A stretch of 64,000 nucleotides of DNA. Source: Pseudomonas marginalis (GTDB lineage Bacteria > Pseudomonadota > Gammaproteobacteria > Pseudomonadales > Pseudomonadaceae). Shown here piece by piece: positions 19,993 to 29,301 of the stretch (position 1 is its first letter; every line of letters begins with the position of its first letter). The DNA lies in NCBI RefSeq assembly GCF_024169655.1, contig NZ_JALJWV010000001.1, positions 129,001 through 193,000 of the forward strand, written 5' to 3'. The position numbers and the translations under genes are program-made. A model generated the notes under the pieces. It made no database searches. It saw only the letters and a program-made list of their open reading frames with translations, and had not been told where the DNA came from.

Positions 19993-21930
19993 ATGCACGA
20001 CACCCTCCAGCAGGTCTTTGGTTATCCACAGTTTCGTTTGGGCCAGGAAGCCGCGGTCAGCGCTGTGCTGGCCGGTCGTTCGGCGGCGGCAATTTTCCCT
20101 ACCGGGTCGGGCAAGTCCCTGTGTTACCAGTTGTCGGCGGTGTTGCTACCGCACCTGACGCTGGTGGTGTCGCCGTTGCTGGCGCTGATGCAGGACCAGT
20201 TGGGTTTCCTGCAACGCCATGGCATCTCGGCCGGCAGTATCGATTCGGCGCAAAGCCGCGATGAGGCCAATGAGGTGATGGCTCGTGCGCGTTCGGGTGA
20301 GTTGAAAATCCTGATGATTTCCGTGGAGCGCTTGAAGAACGAGCGTTTTCGCAACTTCCTGCAAAGCGTGCCCATTTCGTTACTGGTGGTGGATGAGGCG
20401 CACTGTATTTCCGAATGGGGCCACAACTTCCGTCCGGACTATTTGAAGCTGCCGGACTACCAGCGTCAGTTCAATATCCCACAAGCGCTGCTGCTGACGG
20501 CTACGGCGACGCCCAAGGTGATTGCCGATATGCAGGCCAAGTTCGCCATTGCGCCTGACGACGTGATCACCACGGGCTTCTACCGGCCGAACCTCAACCT
20601 GTTGGTAGAGCCGGTGAGCGGCGCGGACAAGCGTCGGCGGCTGGTGCAATGGATGAGCGAGCGGCCCAACCAACCGAGCATCGTCTACGTCACGTTGCAG
20701 AAAACCGCCGAACAGATCGCCGAGCACTTGAATCGCAATGGCATCCAGGCCGAGGCGTATCACGCCGGCTTGCCCCACGACAAACGCGAGGGCATCCAGC
20801 AGCGCTTCATGGGCGGGCGCTCCAATTGCATCGTCGCCACCATCGCGTTTGGCATGGGCATCGACAAGAGCGATATCCGCAATGTGGTGCATTTCGACCT
20901 GCCCAAATCCATCGAGAACTACAGCCAGGAAATCGGCCGTGCCGGGCGTGACGGGCAACCCTCGGATTGCCTGGTGCTCGCCAACCGCGACAGCCTCAAT
21001 GTGCTGGAAAACTTCGTGTACGGCGACACGCCCGAGCAGGAAGGCATTCGCCGTGTACTGGAAGAGTTACAGGCGGCGCGGGGGGATGGGCAGTGGGAGT
21101 TTCTGCTGCGGTCGCTGTCGGACCACAGCAACATCCGCGAGCTGCCCCTCAAAACGCTGCTGGTGCAGTTGGAGCTCAAAGGTGTGATCGCGCCGCGCTA
21201 CGCGTTTTACGCTGAGTACCGGTTCAAGTACCTGATCGAGCCCGATGCTTTGCTCGCGCGATTTTCCGGGGAGCGGCAGGCGTTTGTCGCCGCGATCATC
21301 CAGGTGTGCAAGCGGGCCAAGACCTGGGCGACGGTGGATTTCGACGCGCTTTATCAACAGCACCACGCCGAGCGCAATCGCGTGGTGAAAGCGCTGGATT
21401 ACTTCCAGGAACAGGGCCTGATCGAGCTGGAAAGCAAGCAGATGACGGAGGTCTACAGCCTGCTGAATACCGATTTCGACCCGCAGGTGTTGAGCGCCGA
21501 GTTATACACAGGCTTCAAGCAACACGAGGTCACGGAGGTGGCGCGGATTCACGCGATGCTCGATCTGTTCGCCACCGAACATTGTCTGGGCCAGCGCCTG
21601 GCCCGGTATTTTGGTGATGAAAATGCGCCGCAGCGCTGCGGGCATTGTTCTGTGTGTCACGGCCATGTCGCGCATTTGCCCGCGCCGCCGAGCCTGGCGC
21701 CGCTTGTGGATAAAAACTTCATGGCGCTGTGCGGTGATTTTATCCACAGGCATCATGAGCACAACGGCCAACTGCCCGGCGCCGAACGGCTGACGCGGTT
21801 CCTGGGGGGGATCAGCGTGCCGCTGTTCACCAAGTTGAAGGCACGCGGCATTCCTGGTTTTGCTGCGCTGGAGGACTACCCCTACGCCGAGGTGCGCGAG
21901 TGGGCCGAAACCCATTTGAATGATCTGTAA
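19993..21930 (+). CDS. recQ: ATP-dependent DNA helicase RecQ
   Basis: A 3'-5' helicase for recombination and fork repair, 645 residues. Motifs in order: Walker A FPTGSGKSLCYQL (about 36-48), SPLLALMQDQ, DEAHCISEWGHNFRPDY (motif II with aromatic loop), TATATPKV (III), then domain 2 with TIAFGMGIDKSDIRNVVHFDLPKS and QEIGRAGRDG (VI). The RecQ zinc cysteines appear only as RCGHCSVCHG near residue 552, later than usual, and an HRDC domain is not evident. It is thus an atypical RecQ subtype. GGAGTGA precedes the ATG. Confidence 0.88.
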   Translation: MHDTLQQVFGYPQFRLGQEAAVSAVLAGRSAAAIFPTGSGKSLCYQLSAVLLPHLTLVVSPLLALMQDQLGFLQRHGISAGSIDSAQSRDEANEVMARARSGELKILMISVERLKNERFRNFLQSVPISLLVVDEAHCISEWGHNFRPDYLKLPDYQRQFNIPQALLLTATATPKVIADMQAKFAIAPDDVITTGFYRPNLNLLVEPVSGADKRRRLVQWMSERPNQPSIVYVTLQKTAEQIAEHLNRNGIQAEAYHAGLPHDKREGIQQRFMGGRSNCIVATIAFGMGIDKSDIRNVVHFDLPKSIENYSQEIGRAGRDGQPSDCLVLANRDSLNVLENFVYGDTPEQEGIRRVLEELQAARGDGQWEFLLRSLSDHSNIRELPLKTLLVQLELKGVIAPRYAFYAEYRFKYLIEPDALLARFSGERQAFVAAIIQVCKRAKTWATVDFDALYQQHHAERNRVVKALDYFQEQGLIELESKQMTEVYSLLNTDFDPQVLSAELYTGFKQHEVTEVARIHAMLDLFATEHCLGQRLARYFGDENAPQRCGHCSVCHGHVAHLPAPPSLAPLVDKNFMALCGDFIHRHHEHNGQLPGAERLTRFLGGISVPLFTKLKARGIPGFAALEDYPYAEVREWAETHLNDL

Positions 21931-21953
21931 ACTCACTTTGACGAGAGGTGCCC

Positions 21954-22385
21954 ATGCCTGACTCCATGCCCCAACGCGCCGATTACCGCCACTTCCAGCC
22001 GATCATCACGCGCTGGCACGACAATGATGTGTATGGCCATGTGAACAACGTGACCTACTACAGCTTCTTCGACACCGCAGTGAATACCTACCTGATCGAA
22101 CACGGTGGCTTGGATATTCATGACGGCGAGGTGGTGGGGTTTGTGGTGAGTTCGGCGTGTGATTACTTTGCGTCCATCGCCTTTCCCGAGCGCATCGAAA
22201 TTGGCCTGCGTGTGGGCAAGTTGGGCAACAGCTCGGTGCAGTATGAGTTGGCGGTATTCAAGGCTGGCGAGGAGGACGCCTGTGCGGCGGGGCGCTTTGT
22301 GCATGTATTTGTGGATCGGGGAACGAACCAGCCGGTGACGATCCCGGGGATGTTGCGCGAGGCGTTGCAGCGGTTGGTGGCCTGA
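21954..22385 (+). CDS. 4HBT-family acyl-CoA thioesterase
   Basis: A 143-residue hotdog thioesterase of the 4-hydroxybenzoyl-CoA/YbgC type. The catalytic segment RWHDNDVYGHVNNVTYYSFFDTAVN (about residues 18-42) contains the conserved Asp and the GHVNN motif. The start is ATG 21954 with GAGAGG upstream. It lies 23 bases after recQ and is probably co-transcribed with it. The substrate is unknown. Confidence 0.85.
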   Translation: MPDSMPQRADYRHFQPIITRWHDNDVYGHVNNVTYYSFFDTAVNTYLIEHGGLDIHDGEVVGFVVSSACDYFASIAFPERIEIGLRVGKLGNSSVQYELAVFKAGEEDACAAGRFVHVFVDRGTNQPVTIPGMLREALQRLVA

Positions 22386-22386
22386 C

Positions 22387-22475
22387 TGTGGGAGGGGGCT
22401 TGTTCCGATAGCGGTGTATCAGCCAGCACATGGGTGACTGAAACTCGGCTATCGGGAGCAAGCTCCCTCCCACAG
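22387..22475. repeat. REPIN after the thioesterase
   Basis: Inverted REP pair: TGTGGGAGGGGGCTTGTTCC at left and GGGAGCAAGCTCCCTCCCAC at right, with GATAGC / GCTATC inner arms. It separates the convergent thioesterase and glycine-zipper genes. Confidence 0.85.
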
Positions 22476-22502
22476 TGTTTCTTCAGTGTTCTCTAGATCT
22501 GA

Positions 22503-22979
22503 TCAATCACGGTAGTGATGCTTGTTCTTGCGATGCCCATAGGCATGCCCACGGCCACGGTGATCATCCCGGTCATAACGACGGTTGTCACGGCCACGGT
22601 AACCACGGTCGTCGTCATCGCTCTTGTTGCCCATGTAGTTGCCCAGTGCGCCACCCGCGCCGCCGCCTGCAGCTGCGCCGATCAGGCTGCCGGTGGTGCC
22701 GCCCATGCTGCGGCCTACCACGTTGCCGCCCGCTGCGCCCAGGGCGCCGCCAATGGCTGCTTCGCCGCGGCTGCGTTTGTCGGCGCCAACCGCACTGCCG
22801 CCCGCGCCGCCCAGGGCGGCACCGATGGCCGAACCGGTGTTACCGCCGACCTGCTGGCCGACGACCGAACCGAGTACCCCGCCCAATGCGCCGCCCACAC
22901 CGGCTTCGGTGGTGCCGCCGGCCATGGCTGCGCCACTGACCAGGCCAAGGGACAACAAGAGAATCGAGGAGAACTTCAT
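22503..22979 (-). CDS. Glycine-zipper envelope protein
   Basis: A 158-residue exported protein. The signal peptide is residues 1-20 (MKFSSILLLSLGLVSGAAMA). The middle (about 25-115) is a run of GxxxG glycine zippers ([57 protein letters not shown]), which pack helices in membranes. The tail is highly charged and rich in Asp, Arg and His (DDDDRGYRGRDNRRYDRDDH...GHRKNKHHYRD), possibly metal-binding. Similar proteins occur across Pseudomonas; the function is unknown. Confidence 0.8.
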   Translation of the reverse strand: MKFSSILLLSLGLVSGAAMAGGTTEAGVGGALGGVLGSVVGQQVGGNTGSAIGAALGGAGGSAVGADKRSRGEAAIGGALGAAGGNVVGRSMGGTTGSLIGAAAGGGAGGALGNYMGNKSDDDDRGYRGRDNRRYDRDDHRGRGHAYGHRKNKHHYRD

Positions 22980-23137
22980 AGAGAGACCTCAAGAGGATGA
23001 CGGCGCGATCCTGAGGCTGTGTCGACATTGTGACAATAGAAATCCGACCAGTAACACGACTTGTACACAATTCTCTAAGTTACTGTTTTAACTAGGGAAC
23101 TTAAGTGGTTTTGGCGGGTCTGTAGTTACTTCGGAAC

Positions 23138-23167
23138 GGCCGCTTTTATGCAAAAGCGGCCTTTTTT
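23138..23167 (+). terminator. Terminator hairpin, probably acting on both strands
   Basis: Perfect 10-bp stem GGCCGCTTTT / AAAAGCGGCC with ATGC loop and a T run. It sits just beyond the 3' end of the molybdoenzyme gene and can serve the minus strand too. Confidence 0.75.
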
Positions 23168-23178
23168 GTGCCCGGAAT

Positions 23179-25527
23179 TTACGCCGAGCGCGCCGTGATC
23201 AGGCCATTGTCGCTCGCCGCCTCCAGGCGAATCGCCACAAACTTCGACGTCGGCGTATGGCTGCCGTCCCCAGTGCTTTCCAAGGGCACCAGTGGGTTCA
23301 CTTCCGGGTAGTAAGCCGCTGCCTGCCCCGCCGGAATATCGAACGCCAGTAAGGTAAAGCCTTTTACGCGGCGCTCACGGCCGTCTTCCCACAGCGACAC
23401 GATGTCCGCCTTCTGCCCCGGCTTGAAGCCCAGGCGGATGATGTCGGCTTCGTTGACGAACAACACGTCACGCTGGCCTTTCACCCCGCGATAGCGGTCG
23501 TCCAGGCCATAAATGGTGGTGTTGTACTGATCGTGGGAGCGCATCGACTGCATGATCAGGTCCGGCACGCGCCCGGTGGCGTGGGTGCGTTCGTGGATCA
23601 GGTCCTTGGGCAGGACGTTCGGGCGGAAGTTGGCGCGGCCCGAAGGCGTGCTCCAGCGACGTGCCCCGGCGGAGTTGCCGAGGTAGAAGCCGCCTGGGTT
23701 CTTGATGCGCTCGTTGAAGTCCTTGAAGCCTGGGAGGGTGTCGGCGATCAGCTCGCGAATACGCCCGTAGTCGGCCACCAGCCAGTTCCAGTCCACCGGT
23801 TTGCTGCCCAGGGTCGCGGCGGCGATGCCGGCGAGAATGGCCGGCTCGGATTTCATCAGGGTCGACAGCGGTTGCAACTGGCCGTTGGAGCCGTGGACCA
23901 TGCTGAACGAGTCTTCCACCGTGACCGCTTGCGGGCCTTCGGCCTGGATGTCGATGTCGGTGCGGCCCAGGCACGGCAAGATCAGCGCGTCTTTGCCGTG
24001 CATCAGGTGGCTGCGGTTGAGCTTGGTGCTGATCTGCACGGTCAGGTCGCAATTGCGCAGGGCTTCGAAGGTGCGCGGGCTGTCTGGCGTCGCTTGGGCG
24101 AAGTTGCCGCCCAGGCCGATAAACACTTTGGCGCGGCCTTCCAACATGGCGTGGATCGCTTCGACCACGTTGTGGCCGTTGGTGCGCGGTACCTGGAACT
24201 GGAAGCGCCGCTCCAGGGCGTCGAGGAACGCCACCGGCGGCCGTTCGTTGATGCCCATGGTGCGGTCGCCCTGCACGTTACTGTGGCCGCGCACCGGGCA
24301 CAGGCCGGCGCCCGGGCGACCGATATTGCCGCGCAGCAGCATCAGGTTGGCGATTTCCTGGATGGTCGGCACCGAGTGACGATGCTGGGTGATGCCCATC
24401 GCCCAACACATGATCACGTTCTTGCCTTTGGCGTACATGCGCGCCGCTTGCTCGATTTCCACCAGGGGCAGGCCGGACTGCGCGACGATTTCATCCCAGG
24501 AGGTGTCGTCGATCTGGCCGAGGTAATCGAGCACGTTGACGGTGTGTTCGTTGAGGAAGTCGTGGTCGAACACCGCTTCCTTGCCTTCGGCCTGGGCCTG
24601 GCGTTCCCACAGCAACAGGAACTTGGCCATGCCGCGCAGGATGGCCATGTCGCCACCCAGTGCCGGGCGGAAGTACGCGGTGTTGGTCGGTTTGTCACCG
24701 TTGGTGAGCATTTCCAGCGGGTGTTGCGGGTGCTGGAAGCGTTCCAGGCCGCGCTCTTTGAGCGGGTTGATGCACACCACCTGAGCGCCGCGTTTCACTG
24801 CTTCGCGCAGCGGTTCGAGCATGCGCGGGTGATTGGTGCCGGGGTTCTGGCCCCAGACGAAAATCGCGTCGGCGTGTTCAAAGTCATCAAAGGTCACGGT
24901 GCCTTTGCCGACGCCGACACTTTGCGCCAGGGCCACACCGCTGGCTTCGTGGCACATGTTCGAGCAATCCGGGAAGTTGTTGGTGCCGTAGGCGCGCACG
25001 AACAACTGGTAGAGGTACGCCGCTTCGTTGCTGGCGCGACCCGAAGTGTAGAACTCGGCCATGTCCGGGCTGGGCAGGGCGTTGAGGTGCTTGCCGATCA
25101 GCTCGAACGCCGCCGCCCAACTGATGGGCTGATAGCGGTCGGTCTGTGCGTCATAGCGCATCGGCTCGGTCAGGCGGCCCTGGTATTCCAGCCAATAGTC
25201 GCTCTGCTCGATCAAGGCGGTGACGCTGTGTTTGGCGAAAAACGCGGCATCGACGCGGCGTTTGGTGGCTTCCCAGTTGACGGCCTTGGCGCCGTTTTCG
25301 CAGAACTTGACCATGCCGCTTTCCGGCGAGTCGCCCCAGGCGCAGCCCGGGCAGTCGAAGCCGCCGTTCTGGTTGGTCTTGAGCATCATGCGCAGGTTTT
25401 TCAGCGCGTTGTCGCTGGTCAGCCATGCCTGCGCCACGCTGATCAGCGCGCCCCAGCCGCCTGCGGCACCTTTGTAAGGCTTGTAGCGCGGGGTCGGGGT
25501 TTGGTCGGCTTGGTGATGATTGCTCAC
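23179..25527 (-). CDS. FdhF/YdeP-family molybdopterin oxidoreductase (formate dehydrogenase alpha-like)
   Basis: A 782-residue molybdenum-dependent oxidoreductase of the FdhF/YdeP (FdhA-like) family. The N-terminus carries GGFDCPGCAWGDSP (about 56-69), typical of this subgroup. Cofactor-domain segments include FYTSGRASNEAAYLYQLFVR, NNFPDCSNMCHEASG, FVWGQNPGTNHPRM, and MCWAMGITQHRHS. The C-terminal dinucleotide-binding domain contains MRSHDQYNTTIYGLDDRYRG. The GTG start at 25527 overlaps the fdhD stop (GTGA). No partner subunits are nearby, so the electron acceptor is unknown. YdeP relatives are linked to acid or antimicrobial stress. Confidence 0.85.
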   Translation of the reverse strand: MSNHHQADQTPTPRYKPYKGAAGGWGALISVAQAWLTSDNALKNLRMMLKTNQNGGFDCPGCAWGDSPESGMVKFCENGAKAVNWEATKRRVDAAFFAKHSVTALIEQSDYWLEYQGRLTEPMRYDAQTDRYQPISWAAAFELIGKHLNALPSPDMAEFYTSGRASNEAAYLYQLFVRAYGTNNFPDCSNMCHEASGVALAQSVGVGKGTVTFDDFEHADAIFVWGQNPGTNHPRMLEPLREAVKRGAQVVCINPLKERGLERFQHPQHPLEMLTNGDKPTNTAYFRPALGGDMAILRGMAKFLLLWERQAQAEGKEAVFDHDFLNEHTVNVLDYLGQIDDTSWDEIVAQSGLPLVEIEQAARMYAKGKNVIMCWAMGITQHRHSVPTIQEIANLMLLRGNIGRPGAGLCPVRGHSNVQGDRTMGINERPPVAFLDALERRFQFQVPRTNGHNVVEAIHAMLEGRAKVFIGLGGNFAQATPDSPRTFEALRNCDLTVQISTKLNRSHLMHGKDALILPCLGRTDIDIQAEGPQAVTVEDSFSMVHGSNGQLQPLSTLMKSEPAILAGIAAATLGSKPVDWNWLVADYGRIRELIADTLPGFKDFNERIKNPGGFYLGNSAGARRWSTPSGRANFRPNVLPKDLIHERTHATGRVPDLIMQSMRSHDQYNTTIYGLDDRYRGVKGQRDVLFVNEADIIRLGFKPGQKADIVSLWEDGRERRVKGFTLLAFDIPAGQAAAYYPEVNPLVPLESTGDGSHTPTSKFVAIRLEAASDNGLITARSA

Positions 25528-26363
25528 GGCTGTTTCTCCATCGCAGGGCTGTAGACCCGCGGCGCACTTTTCTGCGGCAGGTGGATGAGATTGAGGTTGT
25601 GCCGGCGTGCCCATTGCAGGGCCAGGCCGGTGGGCGACGACAGGCTGACCAGGGTCTGGATGCCCGCGCGCAGGACTTTCTGGATCAACTCAAGGCTGCA
25701 ACGGCTGGTGACAATGGCCAGGCCGCCTTCGCTGGGAATCCGTTGGCGGATCAACGCGCCGATCAATTTATCGAGGGCGTTGTGTCGGCCGATGTCTTCG
25801 CGGCCCAGCAACAACTCGCCCTGGTTGTTCATGAACACGGCCGCATGCACCGCGCCGCTGTGCTGGCCCAGAGGCTGGAACGCGCTGATGCGCTGGCGCA
25901 GGCCGTCGAGCCATTCGGCCGGTGGCAGGGGCGCGCCGGGCAGTACTTGAAGGTCCGGCAGGGCTTGCTCCAGCGCTTCCACGCCGCATAACCCGCAACC
26001 GCTGGTACCGGCTAGTTGGCGGCGCTGTTGCTTGAGGTTCCAGAACGCGCGGCTGGAAATCTGCACCTGAGCGTACTGGGCAGAGCCCGTGCCGCTGAGT
26101 TTCAGGTCATAAATATCGCTAACGTCGGCGATAATGCCGCTGCCGATGCTGAAACCTACAATGAAGTCTTCCAGGTCCGTCGGCGTCACCAGCATCACGG
26201 CCTGGCTGATGTCGTTATAGGCGATCGCCAACGCCACTTCTTCCGCCAGCGCGGTGCTGGCGACTTCAGTGTGTTCGAGCGTGCAAAACTGGTAGCTCTG
26301 GCTGGCGGCGGGGGCGGGCGTTTGAACAGCGGGCGCCGCGCAGACTGGGCGCTTGGCGTTCAT
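25524..26363 (-). CDS. fdhD: Formate dehydrogenase accessory sulfurtransferase FdhD
   Basis: A 279-residue enzyme that passes sulfur from a cysteine desulfurase to the molybdenum cofactor, needed for active formate dehydrogenases. The catalytic cysteine loop is GTSGCGLCGVEAL (about 119-131). Other family segments: ATDLEDFIVGFSIGSGII-like entry, GREDIGRHNALDKLIGALIR, and VTSRCSLELIQKVLRAGI. It is directly upstream of, and overlapping, the molybdoenzyme, which supports that enzyme as its client. Confidence 0.92.
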   Translation of the reverse strand: MNAKRPVCAAPAVQTPAPAASQSYQFCTLEHTEVASTALAEEVALAIAYNDISQAVMLVTPTDLEDFIVGFSIGSGIIADVSDIYDLKLSGTGSAQYAQVQISSRAFWNLKQQRRQLAGTSGCGLCGVEALEQALPDLQVLPGAPLPPAEWLDGLRQRISAFQPLGQHSGAVHAAVFMNNQGELLLGREDIGRHNALDKLIGALIRQRIPSEGGLAIVTSRCSLELIQKVLRAGIQTLVSLSSPTGLALQWARRHNLNLIHLPQKSAPRVYSPAMEKQP

Positions 26364-26460
26364 GGGGCAGTACCGACGGCGGATGGGTCAGTGGTTAGAC
26401 TAGGCGCGACAAAGCGTCGCGTCTAATTGCCAGTACTGATCTGCCGATAGATGACGTCGA

Positions 26461-27348
26461 TCAAGACTCTGCCTGCGATTTCTGAAACAGCGCGAAACAT
26501 GCTTCCGCCAAGGCTGAGCGCGGGGCGCTGCGTCGCATGATCAACCCCAGGCGGGCCAGGGTGTGGGCGTCTTCAATCGGTTGCAGGCGCAAATGCTCGG
26601 TCAGGGCGTCCAGGCCGCCGTCCAAGGGCATCACCGCACAGCACAGCCCGCCGTGGACAGCTTGTAACAACTGATGGACCGCATCGGTCTGCAACAACGG
26701 CTGCGGCTGCAGGCCTCGGCTATGGAAGTTGTGATCGATGGACTGACGGAAGTGCATGCCGCTGGTGAGCATGCCCAGGGGCAGTTCGATCAGTGCCTCC
26801 CAGCTCAGGGGCTTTTCGCCGAAGCTGAAGTAGCGTTGGTCGTACAGCAGGCCCATGCGGGTTTCTCCGAGGGCCAGGGAGTCGAAGCGCTCGTTGTCCA
26901 GGCGGTCGAGGTACGACACGCCGAGGTCCAGGCGATTGCTCGCCAACTGTTCGAGGATTTGTTCGGAGCTGAGTGCCGACAGCTCAAAGCGCAGGCTCGG
27001 GTGTTCTGTGTGCAGTTGTTGCATCAGCGCCAACGGATCGAAACTCGACAGCGGCACCACGCCCAAACGCAACGTCCCCACCAGGTTGCCGCGGCAGGCG
27101 GCGGCTTCGGCCAGCAGGCCGTCATACGCCGCCAGCACCGTGCGCGCCCAGGCCAGCACGCGCTCCCCCGGGGCGGTGAAGCCTTCGAAGCGCTGGCCAC
27201 GGTTGACCAGTGGCAGATCGAGTTCTTCTTCGAGGCTGCGCAGGCGCATCGATAGGGTCGGCTGGGTGATATGGCAACGCGCAGCCGCCTGGCCGAAGTG
27301 GCGCGTCTCGTCGAGGGCGATGAGGAATTTCAGCTGCTTGATGTCCAT
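26461..27348 (-). CDS. LysR-family transcriptional regulator
   Basis: A 295-residue regulator. The winged HTH is at residues 1-60 (MDIKQLKFLIALDETRHFGQAAARCHITQPTLSMRLRSLEEELDLPLVNR), followed by a LysR substrate-binding domain (about 90-290). It sits upstream of fdhD on the same strand, 97 bases away, so it may control the fdhD-molybdoenzyme pair, though LysR genes are often divergent from their targets. The effector is unknown. Confidence 0.85.
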   Translation of the reverse strand: MDIKQLKFLIALDETRHFGQAAARCHITQPTLSMRLRSLEEELDLPLVNRGQRFEGFTAPGERVLAWARTVLAAYDGLLAEAAACRGNLVGTLRLGVVPLSSFDPLALMQQLHTEHPSLRFELSALSSEQILEQLASNRLDLGVSYLDRLDNERFDSLALGETRMGLLYDQRYFSFGEKPLSWEALIELPLGMLTSGMHFRQSIDHNFHSRGLQPQPLLQTDAVHQLLQAVHGGLCCAVMPLDGGLDALTEHLRLQPIEDAHTLARLGLIMRRSAPRSALAEACFALFQKSQAES

Positions 27349-27480
27349 CTTCGCTCCAGGGCTTATTCCAATGGCGGGGGGATTCTAGCGCGTTTGGATC
27401 TTTGGCCGGGTTGGAACCCGGTTCTGTAAGACTGGTCTAGTCTTTGGCATCTGGAACTTAACCCCCAAGGAGAGAGCAGC

Positions 27481-27933
27481 ATGAGTATTTTCAGCTTTGT
27501 AAAGGAAGCCGGCGAGAAGTTGATCGATCTGTTGACGCCGGGTAATGCGAACGCCAGTGAGCAGTTGAAGGCGCATGTGGCCAAGGTCGGTCTGGGTAGT
27601 CCGAACGTACAGACCACGGTTGACGGCGACAAGGTGACCGTAACCGGTGAAGTGGCCAGCCAGGAAGAGAAAGAGAAGATCCTGCTGGCGCTGGGCAATA
27701 TTGCCGGGGTTGCGAGTGTGGATGACCAGATCAAGGTCACCAACCCCAGCTCGGGTGCGACGGCGCGTTTTGTCGTGGTGAAAAAGGGCGACACCCTCAG
27801 CGCGATTTCCCTGGCGGTGTATGGCAACGCCAATCTGTACAACAAGATCTTCGAGGCCAACAAGCCGATGTTGTCGAGCCCGGACAAGATCTACCCAGGG
27901 CAGACACTGCGTATTCCTGAGCAGTCCAAGTAA
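27481..27933 (+). CDS. lysM: BON-LysM domain protein (Kbp/YgaU-like)
   Basis: A 150-residue protein of the YgaU/Kbp family, known in E. coli as a potassium-binding protein. An N-terminal segment is followed by a BON domain (about 25-88: [58 protein letters not shown]) and a C-terminal LysM domain (about 96-146: [36 protein letters not shown]). AAGGAGAGAG precedes the ATG. No signal peptide is seen, as in Kbp. Confidence 0.88.
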   Translation: MSIFSFVKEAGEKLIDLLTPGNANASEQLKAHVAKVGLGSPNVQTTVDGDKVTVTGEVASQEEKEKILLALGNIAGVASVDDQIKVTNPSSGATARFVVVKKGDTLSAISLAVYGNANLYNKIFEANKPMLSSPDKIYPGQTLRIPEQSK

Positions 27934-27935
27934 AA

Positions 27936-27980
27936 ATGTGGGAGGGGCGGTGCGACGATTCGGCTTGCCCCCTCCCACAT
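27936..27980. repeat. Compact REP element of a divergent subtype
   Basis: A short palindrome whose outer arms are ATGTGGGAGGGG / CCCCTCCCACAT. The inside is CGGTGCGACGATTCGGCTTG instead of the usual core. The CGACGATTCG motif recurs in the REPIN at 30153-30255. Confidence 0.7.
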
Positions 27981-27984
27981 GGGT

Positions 27985-28647
27985 TCAGAGTCCGACAATA
28001 AGCTCCCGGTAATCCTCGACTGCGGCAAATTCTCCGGTGTCCTTCGGCCCTTTTTTGCTGTCCGGCTCTTTCACCGCCAGCAAATGGCCCACGCCAAACG
28101 CCTGGGCGCTGCGCAGGATCGGCAAGGTGTCGTCGATGAACAGGCTGCGCGCCGGGTCGAAGTCGATGTCGACTTGCAGGGCGTCCCAGAACTGCGGGTT
28201 TTCCTTGGCGAAACCGTAGTCGTGAGAACTGATCATCCGCTCGAAATACGACGCCAGCTCGATGCGTTCCATCTTCAATGACAGCGAATCACGATGCGCG
28301 TTGGTGATCAGGATCACGCGCTTGCCAGCCTGTCTGAGCGCGGCCAGAAAGGTGTCCGCATCCGGGCGCAGCGCGATCAAGTGGGCGGTTTCCAGCTTGA
28401 GTTCGCGCACTGGGATCTTCAGCTCTGCACTCCAGAAATCCAGGCAATACCATTGCAACTGGCCAGCGTTACGCTCGAACAGCGGCTGCAACTCCATCTC
28501 GGCCATCGCCCGGCTTACCCCGTGCAATTCGGCGTAGCGTTGGGGCAGGTGCTCCATCCAGAAGTGGTTGTCGTAATGCAGGTCGAGCAGGGTGCCGTCC
28601 ATGTCCAGCAGGACAGTGTCGATGGCGTGCCAGGGCAAAGAGGGCAT
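27985..28647 (-). CDS. yrfG: HAD-family GMP/IMP nucleotidase YrfG
   Basis: A 220-residue haloacid-dehalogenase phosphatase. Motif I is DTVLLDMDGTLLDLHYDNHFW (about 9-29), with the nucleophile in DMDGT. Motif II is ILITNAHR, the conserved lysine lies near FAKENPQFW, and motif III is SLFIDDTLPIL. E. coli YrfG dephosphorylates GMP and IMP. It is convergent with lysM and divergent from nudE, the same YrfG-NudE neighbourhood as in many gamma-proteobacteria. Confidence 0.88.
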   Translation of the reverse strand: MPSLPWHAIDTVLLDMDGTLLDLHYDNHFWMEHLPQRYAELHGVSRAMAEMELQPLFERNAGQLQWYCLDFWSAELKIPVRELKLETAHLIALRPDADTFLAALRQAGKRVILITNAHRDSLSLKMERIELASYFERMISSHDYGFAKENPQFWDALQVDIDFDPARSLFIDDTLPILRSAQAFGVGHLLAVKEPDSKKGPKDTGEFAAVEDYRELIVGL

Positions 28648-28734
28648 GGGGCGTTCTCATGTAAGTAAAGATATCCGACACAGACAATCGGAAAAGCCAC
28701 GGTATAGTAACCCGATCACGCCAAGGAGCCGCTT

Positions 28735-29301
28735 ATGCGCCAGAAACCCACCGTCCTCGCCCGCGAAATAGTCGCCAGTAGCCGTTTGTTCCGCGTGGAG
28801 GAAGTGCAGCTGCGCTTTTCCAATGGCGTTGAACGGACCTACGAGCGTCTGGTGGGGCGCGGTGCCGGCTACGGCGCGGTGATGATCGTGGCGATGATTG
28901 ACGCCGACCACGCGTTGCTGGTGGAAGAGTACTGTGGCGGGACCGACGCCTATGAGATTTCCTTGCCCAAGGGCCTGATCGAGCCGGGCGAGGATGTGTT
29001 GGCGGCGGCAGACCGCGAACTCAAGGAAGAAGCCGGCTATGGCGCACGCCAGTTGGAGCACCTCACCGAGCTTTCGCTGTCGCCTGGCTACATGAGCCAG
29101 AAAATCCAGGTGGTACTGGCCACCGATCTGTATGAAGAACGCCTGGAAGGCGATGAACCCGAGCCGATGCGTGTAGACAGGGTCAACCTGCGCGAGCTGT
29201 CGCAACTGGCGCAAAACGAGCAGTTCAGCGAAGGCCGTGCCCTGGCCGCGCTGTACCTGGTACGAGACCTGTTGACCCAGCGTGGAGCGTTCAGCGCATG
29301 A
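28735..29301 (+). CDS. nudE: ADP compounds hydrolase NudE
   Basis: A 188-residue Nudix hydrolase acting on ADP-ribose, NADH and related compounds. The Nudix box is GLIEPGEDVLAAADRELKEEAGY (about residues 82-104, G-x5-E-x7-RELxEEAG). CAAGGAG precedes the ATG. The stop overlaps the cysQ start by 4 bases (ATGA), indicating an operon. Confidence 0.92.
   Translation: MRQKPTVLAREIVASSRLFRVEEVQLRFSNGVERTYERLVGRGAGYGAVMIVAMIDADHALLVEEYCGGTDAYEISLPKGLIEPGEDVLAAADRELKEEAGYGARQLEHLTELSLSPGYMSQKIQVVLATDLYEERLEGDEPEPMRVDRVNLRELSQLAQNEQFSEGRALAALYLVRDLLTQRGAFSA

Noticed and set aside
22387-22475. Evenly spaced palindromes considered as a CRISPR array
   Set aside because: There are only two inverted arms, not direct repeats with unique spacers; they match the REP family found elsewhere in the window.
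23533-25554. A 673-codon open frame antisense to the molybdoenzyme gene
   Set aside because: Same GC-driven shadow effect; composition rich in Val, Gly, His and Arg and no ribosome site.
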